Under the pieces are notes generated by a model. The model did not search any database and was not told the DNA's origin. It saw nothing but the letters and a program-made list of their open reading frames with translations. From positions 1 to 64,000 of the forward strand of contig NZ_JACWZY010000033.1 of NCBI RefSeq assembly GCF_014699005.1: DNA of 64,000 bases, in the 5' to 3' direction. This stretch comes from Spirosoma profusum. Lineage in GTDB: Bacteria > Bacteroidota > Bacteroidia > Cytophagales > Spirosomataceae. Position numbers and translations under genes: made by a program. Below are positions 26,950-36,620 of this stretch, piece by piece; the stretch's first letter is position 1; each line of letters starts with the position of its first letter.

Positions 26950-28194
26950 TTAGGGCTGTGTTTCTTTAGAACGCACGGCTGTTGTGTGAAGTGCGTCTTC
27001 AATCCGGTCAATACAGTGCTTCATCGACCATTTATTTTCTATCTGGTCCAGTGCGTCTGCTGATAATTTTTGCCAAAGTTCCTGGTCGCTGAGCACCCGC
27101 TCAATCGCACGGCCCATCTGGCGGGCATTTCGATGAACGAGTAATCCATTTTGACCATGCTGAATCGATTCCCGAACACCGCTTTCGGCTACGGCGACAA
27201 CTGGTAATCCACAGGCATTGGCTTCCAGCGGAGCCAGTCCGAAAGGCTCAAGTCGGGGGGCATACACGAAAGCGCTGGCTCGATTCAGCAACGTGACCAA
27301 TTCCTCATCCGACACCATCTTTTTTAGGGTCAACTTAACACCAGCATCCAGCGCATACTGTTGCATCTGGGCTTCATAATCTGGATTGGTGTAATTAGCC
27401 ACCCAAACCAAGGGCGGGCGATTGACAGCAGGTATATGACTCAGCGCATCGATGATGAAGCCGGGGTCTTTCCGAACCTGGAAACTGGATGTGCAGATAA
27501 CAAACGGCTCGCGATCTAAATTGAGCGGCCGGAAAATCTCCGTATCGACGCCCAGATAGCCTACTTCGGCATCTTTGCCATACACACGCGTACATGTTTC
27601 GGCCGAATAAATAGAATTAACCAGAACCTTATCAAATGTCCAGAAATTCTGTCGTTCTTCACGAAGGAGCACCCGGAATCGACGCTCCCGCCAGAGATCA
27701 TTGATCAGCATACGCCAGTAGGCTAAACTGGTCCATTGAGGCTTCTCTTCGGGGGCATTCCAGGGCAAAGTGGGCTGAGCCTCATGCAGATAGCGCAACG
27801 GTTCGCCCAGATACAACAATGTTGGAATGGTCACGAAACGGGCAATGTAAGGAGCAGCGTAGGTCATGCAGCTATTCGCAAATAACACATCGAATCCACC
27901 TGCCAGAATCTGCTCCGCACAGGTTCGACTATGAGCTTCCATCGCCTGCATAGCAGAGTCCTGCTGAAACGTCATATACCCAATACGATCACTTGCTGGT
28001 ACCGAGCCAAGAGGTGGGGCCAATGGCACAACGTGTATTGTGCCAATCGATTCAAAATCAAGGTATTGGCTATCGGCCAAAGGCGTGGTCCAAATTTCAA
28101 TATGGTGACCGCGCTCTTTCAGCCCTTTTAGATGATAGAACATTGCGCGCTTACCTCCGCCACTAGGAAGGTTATGCCATACTGCAATTCTCAT
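26950..28194 (-). CDS. glycosyltransferase family 4
   Basis: This 414-aa GT-B enzyme opens MRIAVWHNLPSGGGKRAMFYH. It has a long acceptor domain with the FANSCMTYAAPYIARF segment, LVNSIYSAETC near 190, YLGVDTEIFRPL near 208 and the donor-site PRLEPFGLAPLEANACG near 310, in which the first Glu of the E-x7-E is kept. It is the first gene of an uninterrupted pair with the GT8-like gene at 25948. The 141-bp gap to the next upstream gene is AT-rich and may contain a promoter, although no clear -7 box was found. Confidence 0.87.
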   Translation of the reverse strand: MRIAVWHNLPSGGGKRAMFYHLKGLKERGHHIEIWTTPLADSQYLDFESIGTIHVVPLAPPLGSVPASDRIGYMTFQQDSAMQAMEAHSRTCAEQILAGGFDVLFANSCMTYAAPYIARFVTIPTLLYLGEPLRYLHEAQPTLPWNAPEEKPQWTSLAYWRMLINDLWRERRFRVLLREERQNFWTFDKVLVNSIYSAETCTRVYGKDAEVGYLGVDTEIFRPLNLDREPFVICTSSFQVRKDPGFIIDALSHIPAVNRPPLVWVANYTNPDYEAQMQQYALDAGVKLTLKKMVSDEELVTLLNRASAFVYAPRLEPFGLAPLEANACGLPVVAVAESGVRESIQHGQNGLLVHRNARQMGRAIERVLSDQELWQKLSADALDQIENKWSMKHCIDRIEDALHTTAVRSKETQP

Positions 28195-28335
28195 ACTGAA
28201 CTAGTTATGAAATAGCCATTTACATGATTATCTCAGAGAGTGAATTAGCATAAAAGCTGATTCTAAAATTAATAATTATGAATTTAACAATCATACTGTT
28301 CATAAAATCCTACACCCTAATTCGATAGTAATGGA

Positions 28336-29532
28336 TTAATTTTCAGTCAAATGGTTAAACAAATTCACTATTGACTCAACACTTTGATGGGCTGGATGAC
28401 GTATCAGAATTTTTTCTTTCAGTCGTTCACCCATTTTTTTGCGAAGTTCGGGTTGGTTTAACAATTCCTGAATTCGTTGACTCATGGTGTCCAGATCCAG
28501 ATATGAAACAACAAAACCGCCATCATTTTCGATCAGTTCAGGAGAGCCGCCGGCCCCCTGAAAGCACACGACCGGCACATTGCAAAGCCCAGCTTCGAAC
28601 ACAACGAGCGGATAAGGATCTTCGCGCGAGCACAGCACAAATACATCGAAGCGGGTCATATAACGTAGCACGTCGGGCGTAGGCGGAATCAAATGTACGC
28701 AGTTCGACAGACCAGCCTTTTGAATATCCAGCAGCAAATCGTCACGTAACGACCCTGGTGGTACGCCTACCCAAACAAAATGAATGGGTTGTTTCGTGTT
28801 CTCAAACCGACCAATCACCTGCCGAGCCAACGTAACGAATAAGTCGTTGCCTTTGCGCCACTCCGCATTCCCGCAACCACCAACAATCAGTGCATCAGAA
28901 GGTACTCCCAATGAATCATAGATAGTCTCCTGCTGGCTTGCCAGCGTTACGTTATGTGCCAACGCGGGCGTATCAATGAGCGTATAGAGCGTGATACGTT
29001 CGGCGGGAAAACCATGTTCCTGAACGTAGTATTGAGCCGTAGCTTCCGATACCGCCAGCAAACGATTCGTACGACGTAGCAGATAAGCCAGCTCATCGGG
29101 CTTGGTATAGATACGTACTGAAATGGCCAGTTCATGCGCGAACGTAACGACTGGCGTAGTGTCGGGAATCGTTAACTGGCTGAACCAGTGACCGCTGGTA
29201 ACGGTATTGACCAGAACAATATCAAAAGACGCCAAGTCCAGCTTCGCCTGGATGGACTGCTGTTGCGCCTTCCGCTGTCTGTCCTGAAATTGATGCCACA
29301 GACCTAGTTGCCATAACACTTTATCCGCTATAGCTCCCATAACGTATCGTTCAGAAGGAGGCCAGATGGTTACGGGGCAAATGGCCTGATATTCTGACAG
29401 AAGTGGACCACCGTCGCCAAGCAGAAGGTGCATCTGAATGCCTTTCTCTTTAAGAAGACGCAACAGATTCAATAAAACCAATTGAGCGCCGGCCCGATTG
29501 GCATCGTGGCCGATGAAGAGAACGTTCATCAA
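28336..29532 (-). CDS. glycosyltransferase family 4
   Basis: This 398-aa GT-B enzyme starts MMNVLFIGHDANRAGAQLVL, the GAQ-type opening of many polysaccharide GT4 proteins. LAVSEATAQYYVQEHGF lies near 175, CGNAEWRKGNDLFV near 222 and the donor-site CSREDPYPLVVFEAGLCNVP near 313 (E-x7-E). Its ATG overlaps the TGA of the acetyltransferase at 29529 by 4 bp (ATGA), so it is translationally coupled to it. It adds one sugar of the repeat; specificity is not readable. Confidence 0.88.
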   Translation of the reverse strand: MMNVLFIGHDANRAGAQLVLLNLLRLLKEKGIQMHLLLGDGGPLLSEYQAICPVTIWPPSERYVMGAIADKVLWQLGLWHQFQDRQRKAQQQSIQAKLDLASFDIVLVNTVTSGHWFSQLTIPDTTPVVTFAHELAISVRIYTKPDELAYLLRRTNRLLAVSEATAQYYVQEHGFPAERITLYTLIDTPALAHNVTLASQQETIYDSLGVPSDALIVGGCGNAEWRKGNDLFVTLARQVIGRFENTKQPIHFVWVGVPPGSLRDDLLLDIQKAGLSNCVHLIPPTPDVLRYMTRFDVFVLCSREDPYPLVVFEAGLCNVPVVCFQGAGGSPELIENDGGFVVSYLDLDTMSQRIQELLNQPELRKKMGERLKEKILIRHPAHQSVESIVNLFNHLTEN

Positions 29533-30182
29533 TAGGCTTCGTAGCTGGGCTTTGGAAGTTTTTTAGCGGGGTTACCAAGGTAAAGTCCCCACTCTTCGGT
29601 GTCTTTGTAGATAGCAGACGCCATGCCCACCAACGTACCCGTAGCGATATGCAAGTAGTCCCGGATGGTACTATTGACCCCAAAAAAGCAGTAAGGCTCA
29701 ATGACGCAGTGTCCGGACATCACAACATGTGACGTAAAAAATACGTGGTCTTTAATCTGGCCGTGGTGACCAATATGATTGCCGCTCCAAAGCACTACGT
29801 TGTTGCCAATCGTGGTGAAGGGCTGGATGGTATTATCTTCCAGAATAAAACAGTTTTCGCCAATCTGATTACCAAAAACCGTAGCTTTTGAACTGATGTA
29901 CGAAACGAATTCGTAACCTTTGGCTTTGGCTTCCAGGTAGATACGTTCCCGATTTCGATTCATATTTCGACCAGTCATGGGGGCAAAAAACTTGTATTCC
30001 TGGGGTGGAAACAGCGTTTCTACCTCTTCGAACGCCACCAGTGGCAACCCTTTGTATTCGGTGCCTTCCATGTACTCACGGCTGACGGTAAAAGCCGCTA
30101 CGTCGTGTTCCGAGTCATGTGTGAGGTAGAAATGCGCCAGTTCGGCGGTATCCATCACCCCAAAAATTACAACTTTAGCCAT
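29529..30182 (-). CDS. sugar O/N-acetyltransferase (NeuD/PglD-like left-handed beta-helix)
   Basis: This 217-aa protein has an N-terminal Rossmann-like half (MAKVVIFGVMDTAELAHF) that binds the acceptor and a C-terminal hexapeptide-repeat half (IGENCFILEDNTIQPF, IGNNVVLWSGNHIGHHG) with the catalytic His in GNHIGHHGQI near 140. This is the NeuD/PglD layout of enzymes that acetylate amino sugars. Together with the DegT aminotransferase at 33160 and WbqC at 30296 it suggests synthesis of an N-acetylated aminodeoxysugar. The gap to WbqC is filled by an inverted repeat. Confidence 0.85.
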   Translation of the reverse strand: MAKVVIFGVMDTAELAHFYLTHDSEHDVAAFTVSREYMEGTEYKGLPLVAFEEVETLFPPQEYKFFAPMTGRNMNRNRERIYLEAKAKGYEFVSYISSKATVFGNQIGENCFILEDNTIQPFTTIGNNVVLWSGNHIGHHGQIKDHVFFTSHVVMSGHCVIEPYCFFGVNSTIRDYLHIATGTLVGMASAIYKDTEEWGLYLGNPAKKLPKPSYEAY

Positions 30183-30189
30183 TTCATAA

Positions 30190-30297
30190 AGAGCGAAAGA
30201 GCGAAAGAGTGAGAGAGCGAAAAAGTGGAGATGAGGGAGACTATTGCCGTATTAGGCAGTCTTTCGTTCTTTCACTCTTTTACTCTTTTGCTCTTTC
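30190..30297. repeat. inverted repeat filling the WbqC-acetyltransferase gap (family I)
   Basis: Imperfect arms of GAGCGAAAGAG units (left about 30190-30225, right about 30261-30297) face each other across about 35 bp. On the - strand the element begins inside the WbqC TGA stop codon (30298-30296) and ends about 7 bp before the acetyltransferase ATG. Confidence 0.72.
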
Positions 30298-31000
30298 ACC
30301 ATAGTTCATATTCGTCCAGCATGGTCTGAACCGCTGGTACGTCGTTATTCATCAGAACGTCGATAATAGATAGCCAAGGTACAAACTCAGCCGTTTTGCC
30401 CAACTGGTGGTATTCGACTTTCTTTGACTTGATAAAATTCAATTGTATTCCGGCTTCCGCAAAAGTGGGTTTATCGTACAATTCGGTGCCACCAATCGGA
30501 TTGATGTATTGGGTGGCTCCGGTTTGTCGACAAATGTCCAGAATGCGTTCCTGTGCCTTCAATGCTACGTTGTCGTAAATCGACGAGGATTTGACCAATT
30601 CGGTGGTCAGTCCTAAGTATTGATTTAATTCAATAAGGCCGAAATGCACGAGGTCGGCAATGGAATCAGTGGTAAAATTGACAATTTTTTCGGTCAATGG
30701 CATCACCGTTTGGTAAAAGGGAGCTTTCCGATAGCCCTGTTCAATAGTTTTCAGTAATTTACTCCGCCACTTTGGGTCGTCGGCAAGATGCACCTCGCTG
30801 ATACGTTTATTCTGGCTGGCATCTTTCAACGGAACCGTAAACATAAATTCCTGCCCGTTGATTAACAGCCGGTTACGGTTAATCCAGCCCCGGTTGATAA
30901 ACGCTACGTCGTCGTAGAGAACAAACGTATCGACAGCCTTCATGAGCTGCATATAGCCAATGTAAGGCAGGAAATAGGGCTGCATGATGGCGAGTGTCAT
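30296..31000 (-). CDS. WbqC family protein
   Basis: This 234-aa protein matches the WbqC-like family from its N-terminus: MTLAIMQPYFLPYIGYMQL, DDVAFINRGWINRNRLL near 31 and FTVPLKDASQNKRISEV near 55. Bacteroidota and proteobacterial O-antigen loci often carry WbqC next to aminotransferases, and a role in amino-sugar modification is suspected but the reaction is not firmly known. It is encoded between the NeuD-like acetyltransferase and the membrane glycosyltransferase, 16 bp from the latter, which supports participation in the same pathway. Confidence 0.9.
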   Translation of the reverse strand: MTLAIMQPYFLPYIGYMQLMKAVDTFVLYDDVAFINRGWINRNRLLINGQEFMFTVPLKDASQNKRISEVHLADDPKWRSKLLKTIEQGYRKAPFYQTVMPLTEKIVNFTTDSIADLVHFGLIELNQYLGLTTELVKSSSIYDNVALKAQERILDICRQTGATQYINPIGGTELYDKPTFAEAGIQLNFIKSKKVEYHQLGKTAEFVPWLSIIDVLMNNDVPAVQTMLDEYELW

Positions 31001-31016
31001 AGGCAGAAGCTTACGG

Positions 31017-33083
31017 CTATTTCAGTTTTCGTAGGTAATAATCTTCTCCTGGTACAGTCATGGTAGCCCGCATTGTCGTGTCGGTTCCCAGACGTACATC
31101 GCCGGGTCGGGGTTTCATCACGGATTTGTCAAAGAAAAGATAGTCAGCGTTTTTCGGAATCGGTTGCAGCCCTTTTTCAAACGGATTGATGGCGATCAAC
31201 CGACGCGATAAATTGGGGCCGTACAGTGGATATTCATAATCATCATTTATCGTTGCCAGTGCCACAGTAGCGCTATCGGGCACCAGTTCATCGAATCGCT
31301 TGTACGGAACGTACGTATCAGGACGGCCAATAGTAATTTGCCGAATACGATCGGATTCGAATACTGACTCAACATGTTTTCCGTCGGGTGATGTCCAGGC
31401 AAAAGGTAAGGCACGAATATTTAAAAAGACACACATTAAGGCTGATAAACAACCTAATACAGTAACCAGACCTACGTAACTTTTCCAGACGATACGTCCA
31501 GACTGCTCTACGTTCAGGCGTGGAGAAAGGAATACCAGCGCCAGAAACGTAACACCAAATAATCCCGTCTCGATAAAATACCGGCCTTTAAAGGGGTCGT
31601 AAGGAGCGGAGTAGGAGAGAGCCGCAAAATGTACCAGCAGGGCAATTCCCAGAAAAAAATGGGATGTTGAACGTAAAAAGCCAACCAAGACCAGTATCAG
31701 CAATGGAAAAATCAACCCGAAACCGAAGATACCCCAGTAGGGATTGGCATTGTAATACACAAAACGACGGTCGAAGACAAATGGCTGGATGGAGAAATCG
31801 GTTTCTTCGTCCAAACGCATGTGCAGCTTATCTTCCAGCCAGACCAGCGGCTGGCGCATAGCATGATTCAGTGCTGCTCCCGCCTGGGTGTTCCGAATGC
31901 CATCCAGATTAATGTGGTCGTAGCCATACCGTACTACGTTTCGGCTACCCTGTTCCAGCAAGTTGCTAAGCGGACCGGCCCGCTCAACTGACTGGTGTTT
32001 CAGAGCCGTTGGCGGACCAATTGGGTGCCCGAATACCTCCATATTTTTCAGGTAACCTGTCGGTAATGTCCACAGGCAAACGCCCAGTACGATTGCTGCC
32101 CCTAATCGCCATACCCGACTGAACGTAACAACCCAGGATGGTGACAGAAAGACGGTGTAAATCATAATGACGAACACCGACGGCAACAGTAACGCAAAGG
32201 TGATTTTGTGGCCGAATGCCATGCCAAACGCCATACCAGTCAGATACAGATAGCGATTATCCTGCGTCTGGCGATATGTAAACAGCATGTAGAGCAGTAC
32301 GCTGAGATAAGCCGTCAGGACAATATCGGTTTCGGTGGTGATGGCCTGCATCAGAAAATCGGGCAGGAGCGCGTATCCCAGGGCGCAAAAAAAACTAGCC
32401 GATAATCGATTCTGACCAATACGTTGGACGATACCAAAAACAGCTATTATAGCCGTCCAGTAACTTAGGTGGTGAATGAATTTAAAACCGTTTTCGAACC
32501 GGCCTGTCATCAGAAATGAATAAATCTGTAGCGTACAGACACTTTTCGGGTAGGTGTCCATGTTCCAGTTAGTTCCACCAAAATGGCGCATCGTTCCTCG
32601 TTGAATGTATTGCATCACCCGGTTCAGGTGCCCGGTCATGCTGTCCCATTCGTTCGGAACTGTGAAGAAAACCAGCAATAAATTCGTAAAAGCGATAACT
32701 GTTAACGTAGCGAACAACGTAACAAACAGAAACCGCGAATAGCCCGAAAGTCCTCTGAACCAGACAGTAAATGTTTGCCTGCGCTCACTAACAAGCTGAC
32801 GTACTGAAAATCGTCTGTTTAAAGACGCTTGTTTTGAAGAAGTCAGCCACTTTAGCAACGTACCAAGAACAGTGGCCGTAATAAATACCGAACCGGCCCA
32901 AACGATCGCGTTGGCTGTCTGGTAAAGTGCTGATAAAATGAAACCAGTTAAGATAACGCTGCCTGCTCCCAGCAAAAAAGTGGTTACCCACCACTCCGAT
33001 AACGAAGGCCGACTAATATACGTGGCGATACGTCCCAGGTAAAAAAGAAACAGGAAAAGCGAAAGAAGATATAAAATGACCAT
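31017..33083 (-). CDS. GT39/ArnT-like polytopic membrane glycosyltransferase
   Basis: This 688-aa protein has about twelve transmembrane segments in the first 530 residues and a soluble C-terminal domain of about 140 residues. The first large loop carries NEWDSMTGHLNRVMQYI near 138, matching the acidic catalytic loop of GT-C (GT39/GT83) enzymes that use polyprenyl-phosphate sugars. WNMDTYPKS near 168 follows, as in many Bacteroidota homologues. It would transfer a sugar on the outer face of the inner membrane. It precedes WbqC by 16 bp and follows the aminotransferase gene by 76 bp. Confidence 0.78.
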   Translation of the reverse strand: MVILYLLSLFLFLFYLGRIATYISRPSLSEWWVTTFLLGAGSVILTGFILSALYQTANAIVWAGSVFITATVLGTLLKWLTSSKQASLNRRFSVRQLVSERRQTFTVWFRGLSGYSRFLFVTLFATLTVIAFTNLLLVFFTVPNEWDSMTGHLNRVMQYIQRGTMRHFGGTNWNMDTYPKSVCTLQIYSFLMTGRFENGFKFIHHLSYWTAIIAVFGIVQRIGQNRLSASFFCALGYALLPDFLMQAITTETDIVLTAYLSVLLYMLFTYRQTQDNRYLYLTGMAFGMAFGHKITFALLLPSVFVIMIYTVFLSPSWVVTFSRVWRLGAAIVLGVCLWTLPTGYLKNMEVFGHPIGPPTALKHQSVERAGPLSNLLEQGSRNVVRYGYDHINLDGIRNTQAGAALNHAMRQPLVWLEDKLHMRLDEETDFSIQPFVFDRRFVYYNANPYWGIFGFGLIFPLLILVLVGFLRSTSHFFLGIALLVHFAALSYSAPYDPFKGRYFIETGLFGVTFLALVFLSPRLNVEQSGRIVWKSYVGLVTVLGCLSALMCVFLNIRALPFAWTSPDGKHVESVFESDRIRQITIGRPDTYVPYKRFDELVPDSATVALATINDDYEYPLYGPNLSRRLIAINPFEKGLQPIPKNADYLFFDKSVMKPRPGDVRLGTDTTMRATMTVPGEDYYLRKLK

Positions 33084-33159
33084 ACGGAATGCACGGGTGG
33101 AGCTGATGAATCGCTGATTTCAGATAAACCAGCCATCAGAAACCGGCCCGGTCGATACA

Positions 33160-34263
33160 TTATACATTTTCGTCCACAAGGGCAACCGTTTCGTTGACGA
33201 TGGTAGCTATTCGTTCGATGACCTCCTCGGACAAATCTGGGTACATGGGCAGGGAAAGCACACAAATGGCGGCTTCTTCCGAAATGGGGCATGGTTGGAC
33301 CCCGGTTTTTTCGGTTGCAAACGGCAGGATATTGAGTGATGGGTAAAAGTACCGACGTGGTAGAATGTCCTGTGCTATGAGTGCATCCATGACACGTAGC
33401 AAAACTTCCTCCGACTCGAATACAACAGGATAATATGCATAATTGTATTCCATGCCGGGCATGAGTGTTGGCCGTTTAATCCGGCTGAAATCAAGCTGAT
33501 TGTCGTAGATGTCAAAGCGTTTTTTTCGGTCAGCAATCAATTCGGGCACTTTTGGTAAAACACACAGGCCCATAGCCGCGTGAAACTCTGAATTTTTGGC
33601 GTTGATCCCGATGCTTCTGTAATCATCGTTTTTATGGCCGAATGAGCGGTAAAAATGCAATTTCTCTGCCATTGCGTCGTCATTCGTGACGATGCATCCT
33701 CCTTCAACCGTATGAAATACTTTGGTAGCGTGAAAACTACACGTACTGAGGTCGCCGTAACTCAGGATAGATTTGCCATTGTATTTAGCTCCGAACGTGT
33801 GTGCAGCGTCGTAGATGACCTTTAAGTTAAACTCGTCGGCAATCGCCTGAATTTCGTCAATCCGACAGGCATTTCCATACACGTGTGTAGCCATGATGGC
33901 CTGCGTGTTTTCGGTTATGAGTGGCCTGATTTTCTCCGGGTCGATGTTGAAATCGTCGGGGCGAATGTCGGCAAAAATAGGGGTGCAACCTTCCCAAAGC
34001 AGCGCGTTGGTCGTAGCTACGTATGAAAAAGGGGTTGTAATAACCTCTTTAGTGATATTCAGGGCTTTAATCGCCATCTGAAGAACAACTGTCCCATTGG
34101 AACAGAATTTCAGGTGCTTTACACCCAGATATTGCTTCAATTCAGTTTCCAGTCTGCGCAGCAAAGGCCCATCGTTAGTCAGATGTACCGTTTTCCAGAT
34201 TTCCTCCAGATATTTGGTATATTCTTCAATATCAGGAAGATAAGACTTCGTTACGTTAATCAT
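33160..34263 (-). CDS. DegT/DnrJ/EryC1/StrS family sugar aminotransferase
   Basis: This 367-aa PLP-dependent enzyme converts a nucleotide-linked keto-sugar into an amino sugar. The PLP lysine lies in STCSFHATKVFHTVEGG near 180, preceded by IYDAAHTFG near 155 (the Asp contacting PLP) and HVYGNAC near 127. The SFHATK-FHT-EGG form is typical of the VioA/FdtB-like branch (dTDP-4-amino sugars). The genes for the keto-sugar substrate (RmlA/RmlB type) are not in this window. Acetyl- and formyltransferase genes nearby could modify the new amino group. Confidence 0.9.
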   Translation of the reverse strand: MINVTKSYLPDIEEYTKYLEEIWKTVHLTNDGPLLRRLETELKQYLGVKHLKFCSNGTVVLQMAIKALNITKEVITTPFSYVATTNALLWEGCTPIFADIRPDDFNIDPEKIRPLITENTQAIMATHVYGNACRIDEIQAIADEFNLKVIYDAAHTFGAKYNGKSILSYGDLSTCSFHATKVFHTVEGGCIVTNDDAMAEKLHFYRSFGHKNDDYRSIGINAKNSEFHAAMGLCVLPKVPELIADRKKRFDIYDNQLDFSRIKRPTLMPGMEYNYAYYPVVFESEEVLLRVMDALIAQDILPRRYFYPSLNILPFATEKTGVQPCPISEEAAICVLSLPMYPDLSEEVIERIATIVNETVALVDENV

Positions 34264-34322
34264 TAATCAATGGCTGTTTGCTGAACGTACCCAACGTATC
34301 AATACGTAACACGTTAACTAAA

Positions 34323-35603
34323 TTACGGTTTGCTGCTTACGGCGGCTGGTTCTGTGACGGCTGGTTCCAGCATTTTTGTTTGGAAAGGAAACTGTGGCCG
34401 CACATATCCTGGCCATTTGCCGTACCAGGCAATTCCTTCCCGATAATCTTCTACATCAAAGGTAATGCCTTCTTCCATATTATACAGCACAGTAACGGTA
34501 TCCTTCACAATCATCATGGAAATTGTATACGTACCGTCGTTCAGAAAGTAGCCTGGAATGGTGCATTCGCCCATAATAAGACCTTTCTCGTAAGCCGTCG
34601 ATTGGGTTCCTATGTTAAAGATGCATTCGCCCGTCAGTGAGTTCAGGTGTAAGCTCAAATTCAGGTTGGCCCGATCCATCATGTTCCAGAACTCAAACTG
34701 TAATTTCATTGGCGTCCGAACATCGATACTGTTCGAATCTTCCTCATAATTAGGTATAAGCTCGATTCGGCGGATACGTACCAGATCATTACCGGGTGCC
34801 TCTTCAGGCGTATCCCATTGACGTAGCAGCCGAACTTTCGACACTTTGCTGAGGTAAGAAGCGATCACCTGGTTGGTTTCACCCTGTTCAATGAGCCGCC
34901 CTTTTTCAAAATAAAGCGTTTTGTTACATAGTGCCTGAACCGCCGTCAGGTTATGGCTTACGAAAATAATGGTACGTCCACTGGCCGAATTGTCCCGCAT
35001 TTTACCGAGACTTTTCTTTTGAAACTCGGCATCACCAACAGCCAGCACTTCATCAACAATCATGATTTCAGGGTCGAGGTGGGCCGAAATAGCAAAACCC
35101 AACCGGACGTACATCCCTGATGAATAACGCTTTACAGGGGTATCCAGGAATTTCTCTACACCCGCAAAAGCAACGATTTCATCGAACTGTTTCCGGATTT
35201 CGCTACGTGTCATACCGAGCAGCGAGCCGTTCAGATAGATATTTTCACGACCTGTTAATTCGGGGTGAAAACCAGTTCCTACTTCCAGCAAACTCGCCAC
35301 ACGACCCCGTATCCGTACACTACCCGTGGTAGGTTCAATAATTTTGCTCAGAATTTTGAGCATGGTCGATTTTCCGGCGCCATTATGGCCTACAATGCCT
35401 ACACGGTCGCCTTGTTCAATCGTAAAATTTACATCACGTAGTGCCCAAAACTCTTCGTGTGTAATGGTATTGTCATTTTTGTTACGTCCGAATATTGACC
35501 GAAGGTTTTCGGTAATAACATCCCGTAACGTATTAGCACCCTTGCCCTTTTGGTGGTCAATGATGTATTGTTTACTAATATTTTCGACAGTAATTACAGG
35601 CAT
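34323..35603 (-). CDS. polysaccharide ABC exporter ATPase with Wzt C-terminal domain
   Basis: This 426-aa protein couples ATP hydrolysis to polysaccharide export. ATG 35603 (MPVITVENISKQY) is preferred to one 15 bp upstream that lies beside the inverted repeat. Walker A is GHNGAGKST near 65, the signature is KRYSSGM near 150 and Walker B is IMIVDEVLAVGD near 172. From about 255 to the end lies a Wzt-type beta-sandwich (VRIRRIELIP, FEFWNM, GYFLNDGTYTISM), the domain that recognises the chain terminus in O9a-type systems. The permease gene is upstream, across a 26-bp inverted repeat. Confidence 0.92.
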   Translation of the reverse strand: MPVITVENISKQYIIDHQKGKGANTLRDVITENLRSIFGRNKNDNTITHEEFWALRDVNFTIEQGDRVGIVGHNGAGKSTMLKILSKIIEPTTGSVRIRGRVASLLEVGTGFHPELTGRENIYLNGSLLGMTRSEIRKQFDEIVAFAGVEKFLDTPVKRYSSGMYVRLGFAISAHLDPEIMIVDEVLAVGDAEFQKKSLGKMRDNSASGRTIIFVSHNLTAVQALCNKTLYFEKGRLIEQGETNQVIASYLSKVSKVRLLRQWDTPEEAPGNDLVRIRRIELIPNYEEDSNSIDVRTPMKLQFEFWNMMDRANLNLSLHLNSLTGECIFNIGTQSTAYEKGLIMGECTIPGYFLNDGTYTISMMIVKDTVTVLYNMEEGITFDVEDYREGIAWYGKWPGYVRPQFPFQTKMLEPAVTEPAAVSSKP

Positions 35604-35614
35604 AGTGTCAAGAA

Positions 35615-35680
35615 TCATCAGTCATTCGTCGCTAGTCAATTGTTTATGTTTTCTATTGACTAGCGACGAATGACTGATGA
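35615..35680. repeat. perfect 26-bp inverted repeat between permease and ATPase genes
   Basis: The left arm 35615-35640 (TCATCAGTCATTCGTCGCTA...) and the right arm 35655-35680 are exact complements around a 14-bp loop. On the - strand the element starts 5 bp after the permease stop and ends 11 bp before the ATPase ATG, so it fills the gap inside an operon that must be read through to give both exporter halves. Confidence 0.88.
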
Positions 35681-35685
35681 CTTAG

Positions 35686-36525
35686 TTAAATATCATCCAC
35701 GAACGAATTTTCGCGACTTCGGTAAAAATAAAGCGATAAAATTAAACAAACGACGACAATAGCGACGGAAATGAACAAACTCTGTGGGTTAAAATAGGCT
35801 TTCTCACCGAGAAGCGACCATCGGAATCCATCAATAATACCCACCATCGGATTGTACCAGTAAAGCGGAGCCCACCACTCATTCGATTTCTCCGCAACCA
35901 ACCGACTGCTGTACGCAATGGGGCAAATATAAAAACCCACTTGCACGATGAACGGGATGAGCTGGCCAATGTCGCGGAAGCGAACATTGATGGCAGCAAA
36001 GAATAACCCAAAAGCAAGTGAAGCCATCAACGCCAGCAGAATAAAAGCGGGGAGCATCAATAAATGCCAGTCAGGTATGAACCGATACCAGATCGCGATG
36101 ACAATAAACAACCCTAGTGACACCAGAAAATCGACAAAACTAATGGCAATTGAACTGATGGGCATGATGAGTCGGGGAAAATATACCTTCGTCACCAGAT
36201 TGGCGTTCATGGTCACGCTGTTGCTGATTTGGGTAAAAGCCGTTGAGAAAAATGTCCAGACGGTGATTCCGCCCAGTACCATCAGTGGATAAGGAACGCC
36301 GGGATCGGAGGGAAGTTTGGCAATCTTGCTGAAAACGAACACCATAATTAGCATGGTGGTGAGCGGGCGAATAAGACCCCAGGCTGTGCCAAGCGCGGTT
36401 TGTTTGTAACGTACTGATACGTCGCGCATGGCCAGAATATACATTAGTTCCCGGTTACGCCACAGGTCTCGCCAATAGTGCCGTTCGGAGCGGCCGGGTT
36501 GTATAAGTACTTCGTAGTTCTTCAA
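35686..36525 (-). CDS. polysaccharide ABC exporter permease (Wzm-like, ABC-2 type)
   Basis: This 279-aa inner-membrane protein has six transmembrane segments in the ABC-2 layout. The N-terminal amphipathic part includes YWRDLWRNRELMYILAMRDV and RYKQTALGTAWGLIRPL, a strong Wzm/TagG signature. FFAAINVRFRDIGQLIPF near 190 and the YWYNPMVGIIDGFRW block near 225 are also conserved. It forms the export channel with the ATPase at 34323. Inverted repeats lie on both sides of the gene. Confidence 0.92.
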   Translation of the reverse strand: MKNYEVLIQPGRSERHYWRDLWRNRELMYILAMRDVSVRYKQTALGTAWGLIRPLTTMLIMVFVFSKIAKLPSDPGVPYPLMVLGGITVWTFFSTAFTQISNSVTMNANLVTKVYFPRLIMPISSIAISFVDFLVSLGLFIVIAIWYRFIPDWHLLMLPAFILLALMASLAFGLFFAAINVRFRDIGQLIPFIVQVGFYICPIAYSSRLVAEKSNEWWAPLYWYNPMVGIIDGFRWSLLGEKAYFNPQSLFISVAIVVVCLILSLYFYRSRENSFVDDI

Positions 36526-36532
36526 GTTGAAA

Positions 36533-36620
36533 AGCTGTAAAGTTATAAAGTTATAAAGTTGTAAGGTTGTAGAGTTGGTGGGCTTTGCGCCGAACTTTAC
36601 AACCGTATAACTTTACAACT
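36533..36620. repeat. inverted repeat between Wzz-like and permease genes
   Basis: Imperfect arms of AGTTATAAAGTTGTAA-type units (left about 36533-36576, right 36593-36620) surround a 16-bp loop. On the - strand the element begins inside the stop codon of the Wzz-like gene (36622-36620) and ends about 8 bp before the permease ATG. Confidence 0.72.
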
